A stretch of 64,000 bases of DNA from Streptomyces sp. CB02058 (GTDB lineage: Bacteria > Actinomycetota > Actinomycetes > Streptomycetales > Streptomycetaceae): positions 1 through 64,000 of the forward strand of contig NZ_LIPG01000005.1 in the NCBI RefSeq assembly GCF_001905505.1. The letters run 5' to 3'. Shown piece after piece: positions 57,492 to 64,000 of this stretch (position 1 is its first letter; the number at the start of each line of letters is the position of its first letter). A program made the translations under genes and the position numbers. The notes below the pieces were generated by a model. That model searched no databases. It had not been told where the DNA came from and saw only the letters and a program-made list of their open reading frames with translations.

Positions 57492-58099
57492 CTGCATTTT
57501 CCACCGAAGGGCAGAGCGACCCGACCGTACAGCCGGTTCCCGCCGCCGTGGTCGAGCAGGTCGACGCCGCGGACGTCACCCTCTCCAACCCCAAACGCGC
57601 CGTGATCTCCCTCGGCTCGAACCTCGGCAACCGGCTGGAGACGCTCCAGGGCGCCATCGACGCCCTGGAGGACACCCCCGGGCTGCGGGTCAAGGCCGTC
57701 TCCCCGGTCTACGAGACGGAGCCCTGGGGCGTCACTCCCGGCTCCCAGCCGTCGTACTTCAACGCGGTGATCGTCGTGAAGACGACCCTGCCCCCCTCTT
57801 CCCTGCTGGAGCGCGGCCAGGCCATCGAGGAGGCCTTCGACCGGGTCCGCGAGGAGCGCTGGGGCCCGCGCACGATCGACGTCGACATCGTGTCGTACGC
57901 CGACGTGGTCTCCGACGACCCGCTGCTCACCCTTCCGCACCCGCGCGCCCACGAGCGCGCCTTTGTGCTCGCCCCCTGGCACGACGTGGACCCGGAGGCC
58001 CAGCTGCCCGGCGCGGGACCGGTCTCCGATCTGCTGACCGGAGTCGGCCGCGAAGGAGTGCTTCCCCGGCCCGACCTGGAACTCCGTCTGCCCGAGTAG
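57488..58099 (+). CDS. folK: Hydroxymethyldihydropterin pyrophosphokinase
   Basis: 203 residues; makes the substrate of FolP. After a 35-residue N-terminal extension, the core reads AVISLGSNLGNRLETLQGAIDAL, VSPVYETEPWGVTPGSQPSYFNAVIVVKT, and the signature ERWGPRTIDVDIVSY with LPHPRAHERAFVLAPWHDVDP. ATG 57488 overlaps folB (ATGA). Confidence 0.95.
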   Translation: MTAFSTEGQSDPTVQPVPAAVVEQVDAADVTLSNPKRAVISLGSNLGNRLETLQGAIDALEDTPGLRVKAVSPVYETEPWGVTPGSQPSYFNAVIVVKTTLPPSSLLERGQAIEEAFDRVREERWGPRTIDVDIVSYADVVSDDPLLTLPHPRAHERAFVLAPWHDVDPEAQLPGAGPVSDLLTGVGREGVLPRPDLELRLPE

Positions 58100-58138
58100 T
58101 CGTTAGGCTCGGGGGCGAACGAAACGGCGACGGCACGG

Positions 58139-58678
58139 GTGGACGACCCGCGCCGGACGGCACGGCCACGGCGGCGAAGGGCGGCACTCTCGGTGAAGCA
58201 ACTACGGCTCGGTCTCCTGGCCGGAATCTTCGCCGGAGCCGGCGTGCTGTCCTGGGGCGCGGCGCGCCTCTGGGACGCCCTGGGGACCCTGCCGAGCGTG
58301 CCGCTCGCCGCTCCCATCGTGCTGGCCGCGATCGCCGTCGTCCTGCTGGCCACGGCCCTGTCCATCAGGGCACGGCTGCGCGCCCAGCGGGAGCGGCGCC
58401 CGGGCGCGAAGGGAGTCGAGCCGCTGATGGCCGCCCGGGCCCTGGTCTTCGGCCAGGCGAGCGCGCTCGTCGCCGCACTGGTCGCCGGGATGTACGGCGG
58501 CACGGGTGTCTTCCTGCTCGGCTCCCTCGATGTCCCGCCCCGCCGGGATCAGGCCATCTACGCGGGCTTCGCGGTGCTGGCGGGCGTCGCGGTCGTCGCC
58601 GCCGCCTTCTTCCTGGAGCGCGTCTGCAAGCTACCCGAGGACGGCGACAACGACCGGAACACGGCCCAGGCCGCCTAG
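58139..58678 (+). CDS. DUF3180-family membrane protein
   Basis: 179 residues with four TM segments (RLGLLAGIFAGAGVLSWGAA, APIVLAAIAVVLLATALSI, FGQASALVAALVAGMYGG, IYAGFAVLAGVAVVAAAFFL). DUF3180 proteins are routinely encoded after folK in actinobacteria; function unknown. GTG 58139 is uncertain; GTG 58193 just before the first TM segment is equally plausible. The last codons (AQAA) lie inside a short tandem repeat that continues past the stop. Confidence 0.82.
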   Translation: MDDPRRTARPRRRRAALSVKQLRLGLLAGIFAGAGVLSWGAARLWDALGTLPSVPLAAPIVLAAIAVVLLATALSIRARLRAQRERRPGAKGVEPLMAARALVFGQASALVAALVAGMYGGTGVFLLGSLDVPPRRDQAIYAGFAVLAGVAVVAAAFFLERVCKLPEDGDNDRNTAQAA

Positions 58679-58749
58679 CGGCCCGGACCGCCTGGAGGCC
58701 CGGACCGCCTGGAGGCCCGGACCACCTGTGAAGGCCCAGGCCGCCTAAA
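58663..58749. repeat. 17-bp tandem repeat spanning the DUF3180 stop codon
   Basis: Five consecutive copies of a GGCCCGGACCGCCTGGA-like unit (58663-58679, 58680-58696, 58697-58713, 58714-58732, 58733-58749). The second and third copies are identical. The first encodes the protein's C-terminus; the rest fill the gap before folE. Probably a recent replication-slippage expansion. Confidence 0.7.
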
Positions 58750-58765
58750 GGCTTCTCCTCCGCGC

Positions 58766-59371
58766 TCAGCGCGCCATGATGAGGCTCATGGCCTCGGCGC
58801 GCGTGGCCGGATCGCGCAGCTGTCCGCGGACCGCAGAGGTGATCGTCTTGGCTCCGGGCTTGCGGATGCCGCGCATCGACATGCACATGTGCTCGCACTC
58901 CACGACCACGATGACCCCGCGCGGCTCCAGGATCGCCATCAGGGACTCGGCGATCTGCGTGGTGAGCCGTTCCTGCACCTGCGGCCGGCGGGCGTAGACG
59001 TCGACCAGCCGTGCCAGCTTCGACAGCCCCGTGATCTTGCCCGAGGTCGCCGGGATGTAGCCGACGTGCGCGACACCGTGGAACGGCACCAGGTGGTGCT
59101 CGCAGGTGCTGAACACCTCGATGTCCTTGACCAGCACCATCTCGTCGTGACCGAGGTCGAACGTCGTCGTCAGGACGTCCTCGGGCTCCTGGTGGAGGCC
59201 GGCGAATATCTCCTTGTACGCGCGTGCCACCCGGCCCGGGGTCTCCAGCAGGCCCTCGCGGTCCGGGTCCTCACCGACCGCGATGAGGAGTTCCCGCACG
59301 GCGGCCTCGGCCCGCTTCTCGTCGAATACGCCGATCGAACCCTGCCCGTCGAACGTCACCGGGTCGGTCAT
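58766..59371 (-). CDS. folE: GTP cyclohydrolase I
   Basis: 201 residues; converts GTP to dihydroneopterin triphosphate, entry step of folate synthesis. Zinc and active-site motifs: FSTCEHHLVPFHGVAHVGYIP, GLSKLARLVDVYARRPQVQERLT, VECEHMCMSMRGIRKPGAKTIT. ATG 59371 with GAGG five bases upstream. It faces the folP-folB-folK run (convergent), so folate genes here form two opposed transcripts. Confidence 0.97.
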   Translation of the reverse strand: MTDPVTFDGQGSIGVFDEKRAEAAVRELLIAVGEDPDREGLLETPGRVARAYKEIFAGLHQEPEDVLTTTFDLGHDEMVLVKDIEVFSTCEHHLVPFHGVAHVGYIPATSGKITGLSKLARLVDVYARRPQVQERLTTQIAESLMAILEPRGVIVVVECEHMCMSMRGIRKPGAKTITSAVRGQLRDPATRAEAMSLIMAR

Positions 59372-59457
59372 CTGTGCCTCGTTCCTCTGTGCAGTCACAC
59401 GCGCAGCCCGCCGGGACCTCACACGATGCGGCAGGCATGGCGCAGGCGTACGAAAAA

Positions 59458-59494
59458 GCCGCGCCCCCACAGGCTAGAACCTGGGGGGCGCGGC
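59458..59494 (-). terminator. Intrinsic terminator after ftsH
   Basis: GCCGCGCCCCC (59458-59468) and GGGGGCGCGGC (59484-59494) form a perfect 11-bp stem with a secondary CAGG/CCTG pairing in the loop. Read leftward on the minus strand it ends in TTTTTCG, a proper T-tract. Confidence 0.85.
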
Positions 59495-59553
59495 ATCCAT
59501 TCCGGGCCTGGCGGAGCCCCCGTGACAGGGGACACACCTGGTCGGGCAGGGGG

Positions 59554-61602
59554 CTAGCTCTCGGGGCGGTCCTCCGGAAGCGCCTCCGTGGAGGTGCCGG
59601 TGTTCTTCGTGATGTCCGTCGGAGCGATCTCCGGGGTGGCCGAACCATTGGCAGCGCCGTTGGTCAGGGCCAGCTCCTTGGGAGAAAGCACGGGCGGACG
59701 CGTCGACGGAGTACGCCGGGCGGAACCGGTCCACGCCGGACGGGCCGGGCGCTTCACGATCGGGGCGAAGATCTCGGCGATCTGCTCCTTGCCGAGCGTC
59801 TCCTTCTCGAGAAGCTCCAGGACCAGGGCGTCGAGGATGTCGCGGTTCTCCACGAGAATTTCCCACGCGTCGTTGTGCGCGGTCTCGATGAGCTTCTTGA
59901 CCTCCTCGTCGACGAGCGCCGCGACCTCTTCCGAGTAGTCGCGCTGGTGGCCCATCTCCCGGCCCACGAAGGGCTCGGTGTTGTCGCCGCCGAACTTGAT
60001 CGCGCCCAGACGCTCGGTCATGCCGTACTGCGTGACCATCGCGCGGGCCGTGGCAGTGGCCTTCTCGATGTCGTTCGCAGCGCCGGTCGTCGGGTCGTGG
60101 AAGACCAGCTCCTCGGCCGCGCGCCCGCCCAGCATGTATGCCAGCTGGTCGAGCATCTCGTTGCGCGTCGTGGAGTACTTGTCCTCTTCCGGGAGCACCA
60201 TCGTGTAACCGAGGGCACGGCCGCGGGAGAGAATCGTGATCTTGTGGACCGGGTCCGACTGGGGGGAAGCCGCCGCGACCAGGGCGTGTCCGCCCTCGTG
60301 GTACGCGGTGATCTTCTTCTCCTTCTCGGACATGATCCGGGTCCGCTTCTGCGGGCCCGCCACGACGCGGTCGATGGCCTCGTCGAGCATGTGGTTGTCG
60401 ATCAGCTTCTGGTTGCTGCGCGCCGTCAGGAGCGCGGCCTCGTTCAGCACGTTCGACAGGTCGGCACCGGTGAAGCCGGGCGTACGACGGGCGACCGCGT
60501 TGAGGTCGACGTCCTCCGCGACGGGCTTGCCCTTCTGGTGCACCTTGAGGATCTCCAGGCGCCCCTGCATGTCCGGGCGGTCGACCGCGATCTGCCGGTC
60601 GAAACGTCCGGGACGCAGCAGCGCCGGGTCCAGGATGTCCGGCCGGTTCGTGGCGGCGATCAGGATGACGCCGCCCTTCACGTCGAAGCCGTCCATCTCG
60701 ACGAGCAGCTGGTTGAGCGTCTGCTCGCGCTCGTCGTGACCGCCGCCCATACCGGCACCGCGGTGCCGGCCGACGGCGTCGATCTCGTCGACGAAGACGA
60801 TCGCCGGAGCGTTCGCCTTGGCCTGCTCGAAGAGGTCACGGACTCGGGAGGCACCGACACCGACGAACATCTCGACGAAGTCGGACCCGGAGATCGAGTA
60901 GAACGGCACGCCCGCCTCGCCCGCGACCGCGCGAGCGAGCAGCGTCTTGCCCGTTCCGGGCGGCCCGTACAGCAGGACGCCCTTGGGGATCTTGGCGCCG
61001 ACGGCCTGGAACTTCGCCGGCTCCTGGAGGAATTCCTTGATCTCGTACAGTTCCTCGACGGCCTCGTCCGACCCCGCCACATCGGCGAACGTCGTCTTCG
61101 GCGTGTCCTTGGTGATCAGCTTGGCCTTGGACTTGCCGAACTGCATGACCTTGGAGCCGCCGCCCTGCATCTGATTCATCAGGAACAGGAACACGACGAC
61201 GATCAGGACGAAGGGCAGCAGGGAGAGAAGGATCGAGACGAACGGGGACTGCTTCGACGGCGAGACGGTGTAACCCTTCTCGATGTCACCGCTCTCGAAC
61301 TTCTGCTGCAGCGTGTCGGCCAGCTCGACACCCTGGTTGCCGATGTAGCTCGCCTGGAACTTGCTGCCGGACTCGCCCTGGAGCTTTTCCTTGTCCTTCA
61401 GCTCGATCTTCAGGATCTGTTCGTCACCGGTGGTCAGCTTGGCCTGTTTCACCTGGTTCTTGCTGATCGCCTGGATCACCTTGCCGGTGTCCACCGTCTT
61501 GTAGCCGCCGGACGAGCCGACGACCTGCATCAACACGACCACGGCGAGGACGGCCAGCACGATCCACATGACCGGCCCACGGAAGTATCGCTTCACGTCC
61601 AT
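59554..61602 (-). CDS. ftsH: ATP-dependent membrane zinc metalloprotease FtsH
   Basis: 682 residues. TM1 (MWIVLAVLAVVVLMQVV) and TM2 (VSILLSLLPFVLIVVVFLFLMN) flank an extracytoplasmic domain. AAA+ core: LLYGPPGTGKTLLARAVAGEAG, IVFVDEIDAVGRHRGAG, SRH IAATNRPDILDPALLRPGRFDRQI. Protease: HEGGH zinc motif (about residue 432) and a downstream Asp/Glu ligand. A 60-residue Pro/Thr-rich tail is typical of actinobacteria. Degrades misfolded membrane and regulatory proteins. Has its own terminator and about 220 bases of upstream region before hpt. Confidence 0.98.
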   Translation of the reverse strand: MDVKRYFRGPVMWIVLAVLAVVVLMQVVGSSGGYKTVDTGKVIQAISKNQVKQAKLTTGDEQILKIELKDKEKLQGESGSKFQASYIGNQGVELADTLQQKFESGDIEKGYTVSPSKQSPFVSILLSLLPFVLIVVVFLFLMNQMQGGGSKVMQFGKSKAKLITKDTPKTTFADVAGSDEAVEELYEIKEFLQEPAKFQAVGAKIPKGVLLYGPPGTGKTLLARAVAGEAGVPFYSISGSDFVEMFVGVGASRVRDLFEQAKANAPAIVFVDEIDAVGRHRGAGMGGGHDEREQTLNQLLVEMDGFDVKGGVILIAATNRPDILDPALLRPGRFDRQIAVDRPDMQGRLEILKVHQKGKPVAEDVDLNAVARRTPGFTGADLSNVLNEAALLTARSNQKLIDNHMLDEAIDRVVAGPQKRTRIMSEKEKKITAYHEGGHALVAAASPQSDPVHKITILSRGRALGYTMVLPEEDKYSTTRNEMLDQLAYMLGGRAAEELVFHDPTTGAANDIEKATATARAMVTQYGMTERLGAIKFGGDNTEPFVGREMGHQRDYSEEVAALVDEEVKKLIETAHNDAWEILVENRDILDALVLELLEKETLGKEQIAEIFAPIVKRPARPAWTGSARRTPSTRPPVLSPKELALTNGAANGSATPEIAPTDITKNTGTSTEALPEDRPES

Positions 61603-61822
61603 CCATACGGAGCGAAGTCGCCCCGTCCCTCCTGCCCGTAGGTAAATGCTGCTGTGAGAAAAGACTGTTCTTCGGACGGTACCCCAGCATTGTCACCCGT
61701 GACCGCAGGGGACGTACGACAAACCCGTCTTCGAAGGCTCCAACGGCCCGAACGCCACAAGGGTTCCCGGCGGTCCGGCCCGGTTCGGCCGGGTACTTCC
61801 GGGTCCGGCGGGGCCGGGTGAC

Positions 61823-62377
61823 TCAGCCGCCGTAGACGTGAGGGGCGAGCGTTCCGACGAAGGGGAGGTTGCGGTACTTCTCCGCGTAGTCCAGGCCGTA
61901 GCCGACGACGAACTCGTTGGGGATGTCGAAGCCGACCCACTTCACGTCGATCGCGACCTTCGCGGCGTCCGGCTTGCGGAGCAGCGTGCAGACCTCCAGG
62001 CTCGCGGGTTCGCGGGAGCCGAGGTTGGTCAGCAGCCAGGACAGCGTCAGGCCGGAGTCGATGATGTCCTCGACGATCAGGACGTGCTTGCCCTTGATGT
62101 CGGTGTCGAGGTCCTTGAGGATCCGGACGACGCCCGAGGACTGGGTGCCCGCGCCGTACGAGGAGACGGCCATCCAGTCCATGGTGACGGGGGTGGACAG
62201 CGCGCGTGCCAGGTCCGCCATCACCATCACCGCGCCCTTGAGCACGCCGACGATGAGCAGGTCCTTGCCCGCGTACTCCGCGTCGATCTTCGCTGCCAGC
62301 TCGACGAGCTTCGCGTCGATCTCTTCCTTGGTGAGGAGCACCGACTGAAGGTCGGTACCCATGTCCTTCTCGTTCAC
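61823..62377 (-). CDS. hpt: Hypoxanthine phosphoribosyltransferase
   Basis: 184 residues; purine salvage of hypoxanthine/guanine. Motifs: LLIVGVLKGAVMVMADLARAL, MDWMAVSSYGAGTQSSG, PRPP loop VLIVEDIIDSGLTLSWLL, KWVGFDIPNEFVVGYGLDYAEKYRNLPFVG. GTG 62377 or ATG 62362 may start it. Between ftsH and tilS, as in many bacteria. Confidence 0.95.
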   Translation of the reverse strand: MNEKDMGTDLQSVLLTKEEIDAKLVELAAKIDAEYAGKDLLIVGVLKGAVMVMADLARALSTPVTMDWMAVSSYGAGTQSSGVVRILKDLDTDIKGKHVLIVEDIIDSGLTLSWLLTNLGSREPASLEVCTLLRKPDAAKVAIDVKWVGFDIPNEFVVGYGLDYAEKYRNLPFVGTLAPHVYGG

Positions 62378-62460
62378 CCGCGTCTCTTTCTCTGCCCTGC
62401 CGGACCGGACTGTTCCCCGGGCCGGACCGGCGTTTCGCCTGCACTTCAGCCGCTTGCGCT

Positions 62461-63534
62461 TCAGCTCTGCCGAATCACCAGTCTGCCACCCTGGCGCCGC
62501 ACCTCGACGCGGCCGGGCAGGTTGATGGCGCCCTGGCCGCGCCAGCCGGTGATGAGCCGGTCGACTTCCTCGATATGACGGGCGAAGAGCGAACCCGCGG
62601 GCGAACCGGCGTCGATCACGGCGCGGCGCAGCACCCGGCGGCGTACCGCGGGCGGCAGGACGGAGAGCTTGGCGCACTCCAGCCGTCCGTCGTCGTCGCG
62701 GACCGAGCGGGCGGCCTCGGCGGCCCAGGTGTCGAGTGCGTCGGCGTCGTCGCGGGAGAGCTGAGCCGTACGGGCGAGGGCTTCCACCACTCCTTTGCCC
62801 AGCGCCTTCTCCAGGGCGGGCAGGCCCTCGTGGCGCAGCCGGGAGCGGGTGTAGGCGGGGTCGATGTTGTGGGGGTCGTCCCAGACGGGGATCGACTGCA
62901 CCAGGCAGGCCTTGCGGGCGGTCTGCCGGTCGAGCTGGAGGAAGGGGCGGCGGTAGCGGCCGGAGGGTCCGGAGGCGGCGGCCATCCCGGAGAGCGAACG
63001 GATGCCCGAGCCCCTGGCGAGGCCCAGCAGGACGGTCTCGGCCTGGTCGTCGCGGGTGTGACCGAGGAGGACCGCTGCGGCACCGAGGCGCTCCGCCGCG
63101 GCGTCCAGGGCCGCGTAGCGGGCGTCGCGGGCCGCGGCCTCGGGCCCGCCGTCACGGCCGACATGGACGGCGACGGCCTCGACCGGGTCGAGCCGCATCT
63201 CGGCGAGGCGCGTGACGACCTCGCCGGCGCGGAGGTCGGAGCCGGGCTGGAGGTTGTGGTCGACGGTGATGCCGCCGGCGCGGACGGGGAGCTTGCGCGA
63301 CTCGAAGGCGAGCGCGGACGCGAGCGCCATGGAGTCGGCGCCGCCGGAGCACGCGACCAGGACGAGCGGGGTGTCGGGGCGTTCCGGAAGCCCGGGACGC
63401 CGGCCGCCCGCCCCGGCTTCGGCGAACTCGGCGTGTCCGGCCTGTTCGCTGTGACGGCTGTATTCGGTGACGACGTCGTGGAGTACGCGGCGGACCGCCA
63501 GGCGTATCGCCGCGACCGCAGGATGGGGACCCAT
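62461..63534 (-). CDS. tilS: tRNA(Ile)-lysidine synthase
   Basis: 357 residues; modifies C34 of tRNA-Ile(CAU) to lysidine, essential for AUA decoding. PP-loop VLVACSGGADSMALASALA, ITVDHNLQPGS, LGHTRDDQAETVLLGLARGSG, IRSLSGMAA, RPFLQLDR, DPHNIDPAYTRSRLR. ATG 63534 with AAGGG upstream. A 20-residue internal Gly/Ala/Arg-rich insert lies before the PP-loop. Confidence 0.95.
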   Translation of the reverse strand: MGPHPAVAAIRLAVRRVLHDVVTEYSRHSEQAGHAEFAEAGAGGRRPGLPERPDTPLVLVACSGGADSMALASALAFESRKLPVRAGGITVDHNLQPGSDLRAGEVVTRLAEMRLDPVEAVAVHVGRDGGPEAAARDARYAALDAAAERLGAAAVLLGHTRDDQAETVLLGLARGSGIRSLSGMAAASGPSGRYRRPFLQLDRQTARKACLVQSIPVWDDPHNIDPAYTRSRLRHEGLPALEKALGKGVVEALARTAQLSRDDADALDTWAAEAARSVRDDDGRLECAKLSVLPPAVRRRVLRRAVIDAGSPAGSLFARHIEEVDRLITGWRGQGAINLPGRVEVRRQGGRLVIRQS

Positions 63535-63723
63535 GTCCGGTGCCCTTCGGGTGAAGTTTTGGGGGGTGCCTCCGAGCGGGCCGGGACGGAGTCCCGTCAC
63601 TCAGAGTGCGTCGATGGTGACAGAGCCAAGCTGTTCATCGAGCATTGCACGCCTTCCCATGCCCTTATGGTCCCTCGGATGGGTGATTGGGGAGGCAATC
63701 TTCTGCCGCCGGGCACGCCATGA

Positions 63724-64000
63724 TCACGAGTCTGCCTTACGGTGCACCCGCGCCACCCAGTCCTCGGGAGAGGCGATCTCGGCCTTGGTGGGCAGGGTGT
63801 TGGGGGAGGTCCACACCCTGTTGAAGCCGTCCATGCCGACCTCGCCGACCACGGCGCGGACGAACTTCTCGCCGTCGCGGTACTGCCGCAGCTTGGCGTC
63901 GAGCCCCAGGAGCTTGCGCAGCGCCAGGTCCAGCCGGCTCGCCCCGCGCGCCCTGCGCTGCTGGAACTTCTCCCGGATCTCGGCGACGGAGGCCACCACA
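63724..64000 (-). CDS. C-terminal end of a zinc-dependent metalloprotease-like protein (partial)
   Basis: 91 codons reach the right edge; the start lies outside the window. Sequence: IREKFQQRRARGASRLDLALRKLLGLDAKLRQYRDGEKFVRAVVGEVGMDGFNRVWTSPNTLPTKAEIASPEDWVARVH. The GLDAKLRQYRDGEKFVRAVV..FNRVWTSPNTLPT stretch matches my memory of the C-terminus of the actinobacterial zinc-dependent metalloprotease (DUF2342-type) encoded before tilS. The catalytic motif is not in view. Confidence 0.65.
   Translation of the reverse strand, partial: VVASVAEIREKFQQRRARGASRLDLALRKLLGLDAKLRQYRDGEKFVRAVVGEVGMDGFNRVWTSPNTLPTKAEIASPEDWVARVHRKADS

Noticed and set aside
62575..63723. 382-codon plus-strand frame opposite tilS
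   Set aside because: Shadow of tilS: Gly/Val/Asp-rich composition and no recognisable domain.

Overview
The window is high-GC actinobacterial chromosome (strong G/C third-position bias, many GTG starts, 4-base ATGA/GTGA overlaps). Gene content and order point to Streptomyces: radA-disA-mutY, the sigE-cseA-cseB-cseC cell-envelope stress operon, clpC next to lsr2, coaX-nadC-nadB-panC, a stand-alone nuoD, and folP/folB/folK beside folE-ftsH-hpt-tilS. Most of it is core housekeeping DNA in the order I recall for this genus; the accessory-looking part is the stretch between the M23 peptidase and clpC.

Layout. 1-608: promoter and leader of an rRNA operon whose 16S gene lies just beyond the left edge, reading left. 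0.6-16 kb: GlxA-type regulator opposite an isochorismatase-fold hydrolase, proC, an ABC-2 exporter pair, a methyltransferase, small membrane/SH3 proteins, a Ser/Thr kinase with a beta-propeller sensor, ilvD, a TetR regulator with a sugar-phosphate-isomerase-like protein, an exopolyphosphatase-family enzyme, a Cys-rich unknown and a sigma-like/zinc-finger/TM/BACON fusion. 16-24.5 kb: radA, disA, a membrane-anchored unknown, mutY, then sigE-cseABC. 24.5-28 kb: a DHA2 drug exporter with its divergent TetR regulator and paired operators, and a secreted M23 peptidase.

28.0-31.7 kb: a two-gene module, a small trypco2-like protein overlapping a 1082-residue trypsin-NACHT-LRR protein. This is the best candidate for an unusual system: an NLR-like, protease-coupled conflict/defence module. 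31.7-43.5 kb: mostly leftward genes: clpC with a ClgR-type operator, lsr2, a short ArgA-like acetyltransferase, a BlaI regulator, small unknowns, and a translationally coupled cofactor operon (DUF2520 protein, panC, nadB, nadC, coaX) feeding NAD and CoA synthesis. 43.7-51.5 kb: a PLP lyase, an ArsR regulator, a two-component system, a MidA/NDUFAF7-like methyltransferase directly before a stand-alone NuoD, and a coiled-coil membrane protein. 51.6-55.4 kb: a compatible-solute ABC importer with its ATPase gene divergent. 55.6-64 kb: folP, an NTF2-like gene, folB, folK and DUF3180 on the plus strand; folE, ftsH, hpt, tilS and the end of a metalloprotease-like gene on the minus strand.

No insertion sequence, CRISPR array, prophage gene or tRNA was recognised. 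Family names come from reading motifs and remembered relatives; no database search was run.
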